Assembly: GCF_000482545.1 (NCBI RefSeq)
Contig: NZ_KI519455.1
Span: 806,001 to 870,000 of the forward strand
Source of the DNA: Arthrobacter sp. 35W
Lineage (GTDB): Bacteria; Actinomycetota; Actinomycetes; Actinomycetales; Micrococcaceae
DNA: 64,000 bases
Reading direction: 5' to 3'
In this document: positions 35,040 to 44,435 of the stretch, piece by piece
How positions within the stretch are numbered: the stretch's first letter is position 1
How the letters are laid out: each line of letters starts with the position of its first letter
Translations under genes and position numbers: made by a program
The notes under the pieces: model-generated
What the model was told of the DNA's origin: nothing
Seen by the model: the letters and a program-made list of their open reading frames with translations, nothing else
The model's database searches: none

Positions 35040-35681
35040 CTAGATGGTGCGCGGCGCCCGGGCCAGGTTTTCCGCCAGTTCGACGGCGTTCTGCCGCACC
35101 ACGTAGGCGGGACGGTCCCGCTCCACGCGCCAGCTCTCATCCAACGGCCCGATGTTCACGGTGTCGAAGCCGAAGTCGTCGTACAGCCGCACCACGAAGT
35201 CCGCGGCGTCGGCGAAGTCGCTGGCCGTGGCCAGGGCGCGGCGGTTGGCCGTGCCCGCCGGCGTGCCGTCGGTGGTGATCTGCGCGGCGGCGATGTGGTT
35301 GAAGCCCTTGGCCACCTTGGACTGCGGCAGGTGCTCCTGGAGCAGCCCGGAGGTGGTGGCCTCGCCCTCGTCCAGTGCGGGGATGCGGCCGTCGCGCTCC
35401 CAGTAGTAGTTGTTGGTGTCGATGACCACCTTGCCCGCCAGCGGCTCCACGGGGATGTCCCGGTAGCTCTTCAGCGGGACCGTCACGACGGCGACGTCGC
35501 CCGACGCTGCCGCCTCGGCCGGGGTCGCGGCCCGGGCCTTGGGCCCCAGCTCCGCCACCAGATCCGCCAGGGTTTCGGGGCCCCGCGAGTTGGAGATGAC
35601 GACGTCGTAGCCCGCTTCCACGGCCTTGCGCGCCACCTGGCTGCCAATATGTCCTGCACCGATGATTCCAATGGTTGTCAT
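35040..35681 (-). CDS. NADP/F420-type Rossmann oxidoreductase
   Basis: 213 residues. N-terminal GIIGAGHIGSQVARKAVEAG is the dinucleotide-binding loop, followed by ISNSRGPETL, the NADP-specific SxSR turn seen in F420H2:NADP oxidoreductase-like proteins. VVTVPLKSYRDIP and VIDTNNYYWERDGRIP are also family-like. Members reduce NADP or small carbonyl substrates in the cytosol. It converges with the DUF1905 gene (17-bp gap). The true electron partner is unknown. Confidence 0.85.
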   Translation of the reverse strand: MTTIGIIGAGHIGSQVARKAVEAGYDVVISNSRGPETLADLVAELGPKARAATPAEAAASGDVAVVTVPLKSYRDIPVEPLAGKVVIDTNNYYWERDGRIPALDEGEATTSGLLQEHLPQSKVAKGFNHIAAAQITTDGTPAGTANRRALATASDFADAADFVVRLYDDFGFDTVNIGPLDESWRVERDRPAYVVRQNAVELAENLARAPRTI

Positions 35682-35777
35682 GCCCTGTGCAACCCGGTGC
35701 CTGGGCGCCCTATTTCCCTGTGACGAACTGTTGCGGGCATCGGCGGCGGGTGGAATGCACGGCGGGTGGAATGCGCA

Positions 35778-35812
35778 AAGGGGCGCCCTCTCCGTGGGAG
35801 AGGACGCCCCTT
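35778..35812 (-). terminator. Terminator of the adhesin gene
   Basis: AAGGGGCGCCCTCTCC (35778-35793) pairs with GGAGAGGACGCCCCTT (35797-35812) with one mismatch and a 3-base GTG loop. On the minus strand it begins 21 bp after the adhesin stop and the stem runs into a short TTT. It is the best intrinsic-terminator candidate in this part of the window. Confidence 0.7.
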
Positions 35813-35832
35813 CCAGCGTCAGCGAGTGGCCG

Positions 35833-38800
35833 CTACGGCTGGCGGCCGGCCGTTGCGCGGCGGCGGACCATCACTGCCCCGCCGGCGGCGAGCAACAGGA
35901 CACCTGCCAGGGCAAGCCCGAGCGAAGTGAATCCGGTGCTGCCCAGGGCCTCGGCACCACTCCCGGCGGGCGGAACCGGGAGAGCCGGCTTCAGGACGAA
36001 CCCGAAGTCCAGCGTGGCATCCTGGTCGCCATTGTTGGTCAACCCCTGGGAGGCGGACGTCCACGTCGAGGAATCGTCCCCACGGCTGCCCTCCGTCTCC
36101 TTGGTCGGCACATAGGGGGCCAGAGCCTCTGCGGAGGCGGTCCTGTCGATCGAGACCGTGTAGGACTGGCCCTCCTTCAGCACGGGCAGTCGGGCGAAGA
36201 GGTACCCGCCGTTGCCGTCCGTGGACACCGGGTGGACGGCGTTGCCGTCAATGTCCGTGACGGGCTTGCCGTCGGGGCCCGCCAGCGTCAGGACGACGCC
36301 CGGGATGCCCTTCTCGCCGGCACCCTGGCGGCCGTCATTGTTGGCATCGACCCAGACGTAGTCGCCCACGGAGACCATCGGCACCACAAACCCGAAGTCC
36401 AGGGACGGATCATGGTCGCCGTCCTTGGCCAGCCCCGTGGAAACCGCCTGCCAGGTTGACGAGTCGGTGCCGCGGCTGCCGTCCGTTTCCTTGGTCGGAA
36501 CGTAGGGTGCCAGCACCTCGTGTGAGGCCTTGCGGTCGATCAGCACCGTGTAGGACTCGCCGCCGGCCAGGGCCGGCAGGTTCTCAAAGATGTAGGCACC
36601 GTTGGCGTCCGTGGCGGTTGGCAGCACCGGGTCGCCGAAAACATCTGTGACCGCCTTGCCGTCGGGGCCGGCCAGTATCAGCACGACGCCGGGGAGGCCC
36701 TTCTCGCCCGCGCCCTGCAGGCCATCGCGGTCGCCGTCGATCCAGACGTAGTCGCCCACGGAGACCTTCGGGAGGACAAACCCGAAGTCCAGTGACGAAT
36801 CGTGGTCGCCATTGCTGGACAACCCTTCCGAGGAGGACTTCCAGGTGGAGGAGTCGCCGCCGCGGTTGTCGTCGGTTTCGATGGTCGGGATGTACGGGGC
36901 CAAGGCATCTGCCGAGGCCTTGCGGTCGATCGAAACCGTGTAGGACTCGCCGTCGGCCAGCGTGGGCAGGTTCTCAAAGACGTACCAGCCATCGCCATCA
37001 GTGGTGGTCGGGAGCACCGGGTCGCCGAAGACATCTGTGACGTCCTTGCCATCCGGACCCACCAGTGTCAGGACAACTCCTTCAATGCCGGGTTCGCCCT
37101 TGCCCTGGCTGCCATCGCGGTCAATGTCGTTCCAGACGTAGTCGCCCAGCGAGACCATCGGCACCACAAAACCAAAGTCCAGCGTCGGATCACGATCGCC
37201 GTCGTTGACCAGGTCCTGCGAGGACGCCGTCCACGTTGAAGAATCATCCCCACGGTGCCCGGCGGTTTCCTTGGTCGGGACATAGGGTGCCAAGGCCTCG
37301 GCCGAGGCGGCCTTGACGATCTTGACGGTGTAGGACTGGCCGGCCGTGAGCACCGGAAGATCATTGAACGTGTACTTGCCATGCTCGTCCGTGGCCACGG
37401 CGCCAACGGTCCTGCCGTAGATGTTGGTGACAGGGTTGCCCGTCGGGCCAACCAGTTCCAGCACGACGCCCTCGATGCCGGGCTCGCCCTTGGACTGCAG
37501 GCCGTCACGGTCCTCATCAACCCAGACGTAGTCGCCCACGGAGACCTTGGGCTTGAGCACGAAGCCGAAGTCCAGGGTCGGGTCGTGGGAGCCATTGCTG
37601 AGCAGCGGAACCGTCGACTCCGCCGACCCCGTGGAGGAGTCCTTGCCGCGGTCGCCGCCGGCACCGGCAGTAGTAGGCAGGTACGGGGTGAGCGCCGTCT
37701 TGGAGGCCTCGGCGTCAATGGAGACGGTGTAGTGCTGGCCGTCCGTGAGCACCGGCAGGTTGGCGAAGATGTACTTGCCGTCCACGTCGGTGGCCACCGG
37801 TCCCACGGGATTGCCGTTGATGTCGGTGACGGGCTTGCCATCCGGGCCCGCCAGCGTCAGAACGACGCCGGGGATGCCCTTCTCGCCCGACCCCTGCAGG
37901 CCGTCGCGGTCGGCATCGAACCAGACGTAGTCGCCCACGGAGACCATCGGAACCACAAAGCCGAAGTCCAGCGACGGATCGCGGTCGCCATCGCTGGCCA
38001 GCCCCTGCGAGGAGGCCGTCCAGGTGGACGAGTCCGAGCCACGGTTGCCGGTGGTTTCCTTCGTCGGCACATAGGCCGCCAAGACCTCTTCCGAAGTCTT
38101 GCGGTCGATCGAGACGGTGTAGCTCTGGCCGTCCTTCAGGACGGGCAGCTTCTCAAAGGTGTACAGGCCGGCCGTGGTGGTGGCCACCGGCCCCACGGGA
38201 TTGCCGTTGATGTCGGTGACGGGCTTGCCATCCGGGCCCGCCAGCGTCAGAACGACGCCCGGGATGCCCTTCTCGCCCGACCCCTGCAGGCCGTCGCGGT
38301 CGGCATCGAACCAGACATAGTCGCCCACGGAGACCATCGGAACCACAAAGCCGAAGTCCAGCGTCGGATCGTGGTCGCCATCCTTGGCCAGCCCCTGCGA
38401 GGAGGCCGTCCAGGTGGAAGAGTCGCCCTCGCGTCCACCCTGGTTGGCCAGCGTCGGAATGTACTGTGCCAGCACGACCGCCGAGGCGTCCCTGTCGATC
38501 GAGACCTTGTAGGACTTGCCAGCCGCCGGGACCGGCAGGTTCGCAAAGAGGTAGGCGCCGGCGGCATCTGTCATGGTCTCCAGCACAATGTTGCCGTAGA
38601 CATCCTTGACCTGATTGCCGTCCTGGTCCGTGAGCTTCAGGACAACGTCCTTGATCGCCGGTTCGCCCGCATCCTGGCGGCCGTCACGGTCCACATCCAC
38701 CCAGACGTAGTCGCCCACGGACACCATTTCCTTGGCCTCGGGCCGGAAGGTGATGCCCGTCTTGATGGGCTCCTGCACGCGGCGGTCGACCTTGCCGTCC

Positions 38801-41800
38801 ACCGTGGCCTCGGCGTAGTAGCCGAAGGAGTTCCAGGCGGGGGCCAGGCCAGCCACCCCCGCCGGCATTTCCGTGGCCGATTGGGTGCGGAAGGTCAGCG
38901 ATGCGCCGTCGGTCGGGGCCAGGCCCTGGGGAAAGTCCAGGACCAGCTTGAGTCCGAAAATGTTCTTCGGGTTCGCCGGCTTGTCCTTGACCCAGCCCTG
39001 GCTGCAGCCCGCCCACGGATCGCCGCTGGTCGCGGTGCCAGTGGTCTTGCAGGTGTCCGCAGCAGACGTCAGATACTCGAGAGTGTAGTCGGCCCCCTTC
39101 ACATCGAGGCCGGTGACGCCCAGGAACGTCGGGGTCCACTGGGAACCGCGCGGGGAGTTGGCCAGGGCGGCGACGACGCCGTGGTCTCCGGCCCACGGGA
39201 AGATGTCGACAAGCTCCACGTGGCTACTGTCAACATTTCCGGCGTTGGTGAGCTCAATCTTCCACTCGGCAACGCCGCCGGGCTTGGTTTCCACGACACA
39301 GGGCGCACGGTAGAAACCGCCCTTGAACTCGTGGCACGCTGCGGCAGCGTTGATCGTGTTGTGCACGCCGGTGGCCTTGTCGCCGTCGGCGGGGACTTCA
39401 CGGACCAGCTTGCGGCTGTCGTAGGCCTGGCCGGACATGACGTCGACCTTGGCCGTGGACTGGCCGACCGTCACTTCGCCGGTGGTGATGGCAAGGGTGT
39501 TGACCGGATCAATGGAACCGGGCAGCCCCGCGCGCACGCTCATGGGCACGGTGATGGTGTAGCTCTCACCGGGATAGAGGACTGTGCCGCTGGGGAAGCT
39601 GAAAACCAGCTTCGCCGGATCGTCCGCAGTGGCCACCACCTTCGTGGGGTCAACGGTGATCGACGCGGTGTCGGGTGTCTTGGTGAATACCAGCCGCGAG
39701 GCGAAGTCCTCGGCCAGGACCAGCTGCGGGCCTTTGGCGTCGGTGGGGATGGAGTCAGTGAACACGGGGTCGACAAGAGGTTCGGAGCCCTTGTTCTCGA
39801 TCTGCAGCGTGTACGTCAGCTCCTCACCGGCGGAGGCCTGGACGGAGGCCGCGCCGTTCACCTTCTTGGACACCTTGCCATCCATGACTCCTGGCAGGAA
39901 GTGGCGCTCGGCGGTGGCATCGGCAGGCTTGTGCTCCTTGCCCAGACGCCAGGCATCACCCGAGACGGTATTCGCTACTGTCGAGTTCTTCGCCTCGGAT
40001 GGGTTGGCCGACTTCTGGTCGGTGCTGTTCAGTCCACCGCTGCGAAGCGTGTAGCGCGGGGTCGCGGAGAACACGATCTCGTGCTTGGTGCGGTCCAACT
40101 CGGTGTAGTCGTCCCCGGCAATGGTGATGCGGAAACCCTGGATGTCACCGCTCGGCAGACCGTTCTTGGTGGTCTTCCCGGTATAGGTCTTCCACTCGCC
40201 CCCGGTGGCTGCCAGCGGGCCGCCGGCCGTGGAGAAGGTGGCTCCGGTGAGGTATTCGAGCGTCAACGTGGCCTTGGTGGGACCCGAGTTGATGGCCTTC
40301 CACGCCGTGAAATCGAAGGCATTCCAGAAGGTCGGATCGGTGTCCTCAAAGAGGATCTTGTCCGCCTTGTCGGTGACGGTGTCCAGTCCCAGAGTGACGT
40401 CGATCGGCTTCCGCGCCCCGCCGGTCGGGAACAGCGTAGTGTCCTGGCCCGGGGAGAAGGACTTGGTCAGATTCTTTCCGATGGTCACGGAGTGCTGCGT
40501 GATGACCTGCAGGTTCGCCGTTTTGGGTGTGTCCACGAGTTCGTCGGCACCGCGGGAGATCGACGCGACAGCGGTGTTCGGGATGGTGTACGCCGGGGAC
40601 AGGGCCCGCAGGGCGGTGTCGATGTCAGTCGCGGAGCCACGCAGCGTGCTGCGCAGTTTGGTCTTGACGGAAAGGTCGAATCCCGAGTCGCGCGGAACGG
40701 CAGTATTGCCGGTCTTCTGGAGGGAGAACTCAATCCCCGTGACCTGGGCCCACTGCGCCGCGGTGACCGAGGCGGGAGTGACGGCCGCGGCACCGGAGAG
40801 CTCGATGGTTGTCGTGTCGGCCAGGGTGAGCTTCAGGCGTGCCGTTTCAGGGGTGGCTCCGCCGACCAGATAGACCTCCACATTGGTGGCATCCACATAG
40901 TCGAAGGGCCGGGCGCCGCCCTGCGGGTCGGTGATCGTCAACGAATCCACCGCGTAGGTGGAGGTGTTGGTGGCCGAGAGGTTCACGCTCGTTTTCGGGT
41001 TCAGGTCCGAGGGTTTCTGGGTGATGGCCCGGTCCTGCCAGCTCTTGCCGCTGGAAATGTGGAGCTTCTTGTCTGCTGCGACGGAGGCCGCGGCTGAGGT
41101 GCCGTTGGGAACCACCAGCACGTTCTCGAACGCGCGCAGGTCCGCCACGGTGGCCTTGAGTTCCACACCAAGGTTTGCCTTGACGGCGGCACCAACGGGG
41201 AAGCTGCCGGCGTTGCGGGTGTAGGTGACCCTGATGCCCGCGGCATCAGCCGGCGGGTACGCCTTCCCGGGCAGGGCGCCGGGGACGGGAAGCCAGGCAC
41301 CGCTGGAATTCTTGTATTCAGCGATGACGCTGTCAGCGCCCTGGACCTCGTTGGCCTTCACCTCAAGGAAGGTTGTCCTCCAGGCGGCGGAAAAATCGCT
41401 CGAAAATTCATCGCTCAGGACAATCTTGCGGACATCGACATTGGTGGTGGAATCCACAGCGCCGGACAGCGTGGCAACCGTGGCGTCGCCGGCAATGCCT
41501 TCAACCCTGTTGGGTGAGAAGGACTTTCCACCTGTGGTCTTCTCGATGGGCGCACGGACCTCAAGGGTGGCGCTCTCCTCATCCACCACGGGGGTCCCGC
41601 CGGCACTGCCGGCAGCCTGCACCGTGTTGACATAGTTGCCCTTGGCGTCGCCTGTCACAGTGAACTTGATGCCGACACTGCTCTGCGGAGCGAAGGTTCC
41701 AGTGAACGCGACTTCGAAGCTGGAAATCGTTTCGGGGAGTCCGGCCGGGAAGACGATGTTGCCCCCGGCCTGCACCAGCGGATACTCCGTCTTGCCGATG

Positions 41801-43143
41801 GTCAGCACACCCGACTGGGCGCCCGCCGGCCAGGGAGTGGCGACAAACGATTTGAAGCTGATGCCCTTGCCAAAGGGGTCGGTGCCGGCGGCAGGCTCCT
41901 TCACGCCAAGCGTGGTCAGCGGCTGCTTGGAGGTGTTCTTGGCACCGAGCGTCACGGTGGAGGTGTTCGGGCTGCGGCCCTGCGTTTCGGCCGTCTCTGC
42001 CACCACAGACGGGGGGGTGAATGACTTCGCGGCTTCGACCGAATAGCCCGCGATGGTGAACTTCGCAGTGTCCGTCGCCGGGGCGGAGGTGTCCTTGGGG
42101 GTTTCGGCAGTGATCGACACGGTGTTGTCCACCGTGCCGGTCTTGGCACCGGCACGGACATTGGTGTTCAGCACGATGCTGCCGGCGGTGCCATTGGAGA
42201 CAATGCCGCCCTTGGCGTCGGTTGATGCCGTGGAGGTGAACAGGAACTTGAAGCCCTTCACATCGGCTGCCGCAACGCCGTTGGGGAGCACCGCTGTGGC
42301 CGCGGCGGCGCCGCGGACCTCGCCCGCGCTGGTGATGGCGATGACCTGGATGCGGTCGGCACCCTCGGGGAAGACCAGCTGCCCAAAGCCGGTGAACTGC
42401 ACCGCGGCGAACGGGTCCGTTCCGCCGGACGGCTCGGTGATGGTCAGCGAGCTGGCACCAACGTTTGAGGTGTTGGTGATGCTGTGGAGGGTCAACGCAT
42501 TGCTGGTTGTCGCCCCCTCCTGGATGTTGGGTTCCGCCCACGATTTCTTGATCGAGGCGCCCAAGGTGGGCTTGGCGTTGACCACCACGGCGGGGGCTTC
42601 CGCCGGCACAGAGGTGGCGTTGTCGGCCTTGATGGTGGCCGCGTTGACCAGCTTGGTGCCATCCAGCTGCGGGCTGGTGCCAGCCGGGAGCTGGACCGTC
42701 AGCAGCACGGTGCGGTCGGAACCAGCCGACAGCACCGGGATCCCCGGGTAGTCCTCCGCGGATTCCTTCATGGTGATGGTGATATTGCGGTCGCCCTCCC
42801 CGGCCCGGACAATCACCGGCAGCTGCGCGGGATCGAATCCGACCGCCGCACGCACATCCGTGACCACCAGGGGCGCTGGAACCACATCTTCGAGGACTGC
42901 ATTGAAACACGGCACATCATTGGAGGAGCAGCCGAACTGCAGCGAATAGGTGGCCGATTCGCCCGGCGCCAGGGAGGTCTTGTCAACGGTCTTTGACAGA
43001 GTCAATGACGCATTGGCCAGTGGGGCGGGGTCTGCCAACGCCGGCACCGCACCGCCGATGCCAAGACCCAGTGTCGCCACCAGCAGGGCGGCCAGGGCGC
43101 GCCTCCACCGATGCCGTACGTTTGCCGGATTTCTGCTGTCCAA
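35833..43143 (-). CDS. Giant cell-wall adhesin with SdrD-type B repeats
   Basis: About 2436 residues from TTG 43143, preferred because GGGGGAG sits 6 bp upstream; GTG 43185 is an alternative. A signal peptide (RALAALLVATLGLGIGGAVP, cleavage after ALA) directs export. The next ~1450 residues are beta-rich modules with repeated KSFSP/KSW starts (SLTLSKTVDKTSLAPGESAT), like DUF11/isopeptide-type adhesin domains. Seven ~130-residue SdrD_B repeats follow, each starting VSxGDYVW and carrying DxDxDGxQ calcium-binding-like loops. The end reads EALGSTGF, a hydrophobic helix (LGLALAGVLLLAAGGAVMV) and RRRATAGR: a sortase-type signal with LGSTG instead of LPxTG. It should be a wall-anchored stalk-like adhesin. 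Confidence 0.88.
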   Translation of the reverse strand: MDSRNPANVRHRWRRALAALLVATLGLGIGGAVPALADPAPLANASLTLSKTVDKTSLAPGESATYSLQFGCSSNDVPCFNAVLEDVVPAPLVVTDVRAAVGFDPAQLPVIVRAGEGDRNITITMKESAEDYPGIPVLSAGSDRTVLLTVQLPAGTSPQLDGTKLVNAATIKADNATSVPAEAPAVVVNAKPTLGASIKKSWAEPNIQEGATTSNALTLHSITNTSNVGASSLTITEPSGGTDPFAAVQFTGFGQLVFPEGADRIQVIAITSAGEVRGAAAATAVLPNGVAAADVKGFKFLFTSTASTDAKGGIVSNGTAGSIVLNTNVRAGAKTGTVDNTVSITAETPKDTSAPATDTAKFTIAGYSVEAAKSFTPPSVVAETAETQGRSPNTSTVTLGAKNTSKQPLTTLGVKEPAAGTDPFGKGISFKSFVATPWPAGAQSGVLTIGKTEYPLVQAGGNIVFPAGLPETISSFEVAFTGTFAPQSSVGIKFTVTGDAKGNYVNTVQAAGSAGGTPVVDEESATLEVRAPIEKTTGGKSFSPNRVEGIAGDATVATLSGAVDSTTNVDVRKIVLSDEFSSDFSAAWRTTFLEVKANEVQGADSVIAEYKNSSGAWLPVPGALPGKAYPPADAAGIRVTYTRNAGSFPVGAAVKANLGVELKATVADLRAFENVLVVPNGTSAAASVAADKKLHISSGKSWQDRAITQKPSDLNPKTSVNLSATNTSTYAVDSLTITDPQGGARPFDYVDATNVEVYLVGGATPETARLKLTLADTTTIELSGAAAVTPASVTAAQWAQVTGIEFSLQKTGNTAVPRDSGFDLSVKTKLRSTLRGSATDIDTALRALSPAYTIPNTAVASISRGADELVDTPKTANLQVITQHSVTIGKNLTKSFSPGQDTTLFPTGGARKPIDVTLGLDTVTDKADKILFEDTDPTFWNAFDFTAWKAINSGPTKATLTLEYLTGATFSTAGGPLAATGGEWKTYTGKTTKNGLPSGDIQGFRITIAGDDYTELDRTKHEIVFSATPRYTLRSGGLNSTDQKSANPSEAKNSTVANTVSGDAWRLGKEHKPADATAERHFLPGVMDGKVSKKVNGAASVQASAGEELTYTLQIENKGSEPLVDPVFTDSIPTDAKGPQLVLAEDFASRLVFTKTPDTASITVDPTKVVATADDPAKLVFSFPSGTVLYPGESYTITVPMSVRAGLPGSIDPVNTLAITTGEVTVGQSTAKVDVMSGQAYDSRKLVREVPADGDKATGVHNTINAAAACHEFKGGFYRAPCVVETKPGGVAEWKIELTNAGNVDSSHVELVDIFPWAGDHGVVAALANSPRGSQWTPTFLGVTGLDVKGADYTLEYLTSAADTCKTTGTATSGDPWAGCSQGWVKDKPANPKNIFGLKLVLDFPQGLAPTDGASLTFRTQSATEMPAGVAGLAPAWNSFGYYAEATVDGKVDRRVQEPIKTGITFRPEAKEMVSVGDYVWVDVDRDGRQDAGEPAIKDVVLKLTDQDGNQVKDVYGNIVLETMTDAAGAYLFANLPVPAAGKSYKVSIDRDASAVVLAQYIPTLANQGGREGDSSTWTASSQGLAKDGDHDPTLDFGFVVPMVSVGDYVWFDADRDGLQGSGEKGIPGVVLTLAGPDGKPVTDINGNPVGPVATTTAGLYTFEKLPVLKDGQSYTVSIDRKTSEEVLAAYVPTKETTGNRGSDSSTWTASSQGLASDGDRDPSLDFGFVVPMVSVGDYVWFDADRDGLQGSGEKGIPGVVLTLAGPDGKPVTDINGNPVGPVATDVDGKYIFANLPVLTDGQHYTVSIDAEASKTALTPYLPTTAGAGGDRGKDSSTGSAESTVPLLSNGSHDPTLDFGFVLKPKVSVGDYVWVDEDRDGLQSKGEPGIEGVVLELVGPTGNPVTNIYGRTVGAVATDEHGKYTFNDLPVLTAGQSYTVKIVKAASAEALAPYVPTKETAGHRGDDSSTWTASSQDLVNDGDRDPTLDFGFVVPMVSLGDYVWNDIDRDGSQGKGEPGIEGVVLTLVGPDGKDVTDVFGDPVLPTTTDGDGWYVFENLPTLADGESYTVSIDRKASADALAPYIPTIETDDNRGGDSSTWKSSSEGLSSNGDHDSSLDFGFVLPKVSVGDYVWIDGDRDGLQGAGEKGLPGVVLILAGPDGKAVTDVFGDPVLPTATDANGAYIFENLPALAGGESYTVLIDRKASHEVLAPYVPTKETDGSRGTDSSTWQAVSTGLAKDGDHDPSLDFGFVVPMVSVGDYVWVDANNDGRQGAGEKGIPGVVLTLAGPDGKPVTDIDGNAVHPVSTDGNGGYLFARLPVLKEGQSYTVSIDRTASAEALAPYVPTKETEGSRGDDSSTWTSASQGLTNNGDQDATLDFGFVLKPALPVPPAGSGAEALGSTGFTSLGLALAGVLLLAAGGAVMVRRRATAGRQP
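36000..38724 (-). repeat. Seven tandem ~390-bp SdrD_B modules inside the adhesin gene
   Basis: Each module is about 130 codons and runs from VSVGDYVW to LDFGFV. Modules 2 and 3 in protein order are almost identical at DNA level over ~236 bp (37791-38027 and 38181-38417, offset exactly 390), differing at about ten positions. The others are more diverged. The pattern points to module duplication and gene conversion. Confidence 0.85.
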
Positions 43144-43367
43144 AACGATCTCCCCCAGAATTTTGCTGGCGGAATCGGCGCGCACGAAAGCGGCGCGGAT
43201 TCCACGAATTCGTGCTCAGAGTTGATCATTGCGTATTGAAATACCGGTTTATGGCCTAAAAGTGGCCAAAATCCCCAACTGGCACAGAATGTCCACTACT
43301 GGTGCACAAAAGCGGCGGCCCGGCAAAAATCCGCCGTTTGCTGTCAATTTCTGCCAAGCGACGTCGA

Positions 43368-44363
43368 CTATTGGAACGACGGTGGGGCCGTCGGGGCAGA
43401 AGCCCGGCCCAGCCGGTATTGCGACGGAGTAATTCCGGCCAGCTCCTTGAAGGCCCGGGACATGGCGGCCGGCGTGCTGAACCCGGACAGCCGGGCGATC
43501 CTGGCCAGCGACAGATCCGCAGAGCCGGTGCGCAGCAGGGCCACGGCTTCATCCATGCGGCGCGTCTTGATCAGGGAGGCGACCGACAATCTGCGGCCCT
43601 CGAACAGGCGGTAGACATAGCGGCGGCTGGCCCCCAGCCTCCGGGCCACGGTGTCTACGCTGAAAGCCGGGTCGGCAAAGCCGCCCTCCACCAGGTCCAG
43701 GACGCGGTCGCGGCTGGTCTGGGCGGCGTCGTCGTCCAGCGCGAACCCCGACTGGAAGCCGCCCAGCAGACCGGTGGCCAATTCCAGCACGGCGCGTTCG
43801 ATGAAGGGTGCGTGCCGGGCGCCCTCATGCTCCGGCAGGTCCAGGGTGGATGACACCAGGGCCCGCACGGCGTCGACCATTGGGCCACCGGAGAATGCGG
43901 CGCCCTGCAGTTGGTCCGTGTCGATCCCGCGGTACTCCAAATAGCCCACGGGGATGTGGAGCAGCGTGGCGTCGGTGCCGTCCAGATTGTGGACCGCATA
44001 GGGAGCCCGGGGCAGCACGGTGGCCACATCGCCGGGCCCGGCGCGGAACTCCGCTCCACCCTGGACGGCAATGATGCCGCCGGCGTGCACCAGCACCAGG
44101 TGGACAAAGGCGTCAAAGGGATCGCCCAGATGGTGTTCGCGGCGGAACAGGCTGCTGGCATCGCCCCGGCAGTGCGTAATCATCAGCCAATCGCAGTACC
44201 AGGTGGTCGCGGTGGCTTGATAGCCATCGGGCTGGGCGGGGACCATGTCCCAGGCGGCAGGCGCCGTCCACAGTTCCGCGGCGCTGCTGTGCGCCCCCCG
44301 CCGGCGGAATTCGTCCCCATAGGCGCGCACGGGCGTCTCCACCACATGATCTGCAACTGCCAC
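43368..44363 (-). CDS. AraC-family transcriptional regulator
   Basis: About 331 residues. The start is uncertain: GTG 44363 has GGGGGA 8-9 bp upstream; ATG 44372 and TTG 44387 are in frame further out. The N-terminal part is a cupin-like AraC-binding domain (GGAEFRAGPGDVATVLPRAP). The C-terminal ~100 residues hold two HTHs (TVARRLGASRRYVYRLFEGR and IARLSGFSTPAAMSRAFKEL, ending ITPSQYR). Regulators of this AraC_binding_2 type often control catabolic or stress genes. It is divergent from the DUF308-lipase gene (72 bp apart), its most likely target. Confidence 0.88.
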   Translation of the reverse strand: MAVADHVVETPVRAYGDEFRRRGAHSSAAELWTAPAAWDMVPAQPDGYQATATTWYCDWLMITHCRGDASSLFRREHHLGDPFDAFVHLVLVHAGGIIAVQGGAEFRAGPGDVATVLPRAPYAVHNLDGTDATLLHIPVGYLEYRGIDTDQLQGAAFSGGPMVDAVRALVSSTLDLPEHEGARHAPFIERAVLELATGLLGGFQSGFALDDDAAQTSRDRVLDLVEGGFADPAFSVDTVARRLGASRRYVYRLFEGRRLSVASLIKTRRMDEAVALLRTGSADLSLARIARLSGFSTPAAMSRAFKELAGITPSQYRLGRASAPTAPPSFQ

Positions 44364-44435
44364 GTTCTGCATCCCCCAATGACCCAACCGACACTTGCTA
44401 CGATGCTAGCCGAGGCAAGGAAAGGGGTGCGCCAC

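Noticed and set aside
36000-38724. Regular ~390-bp repeats that could suggest a repeat array or CRISPR
   Set aside because: Period and translation show SdrD_B protein modules; there are no short palindromic repeats with unique spacers, and no cas genes anywhere in the window.
37255-41097. 1280-codon open frame on the plus strand
   Set aside because: It is antisense to the adhesin gene; low-complexity translation with no domain.
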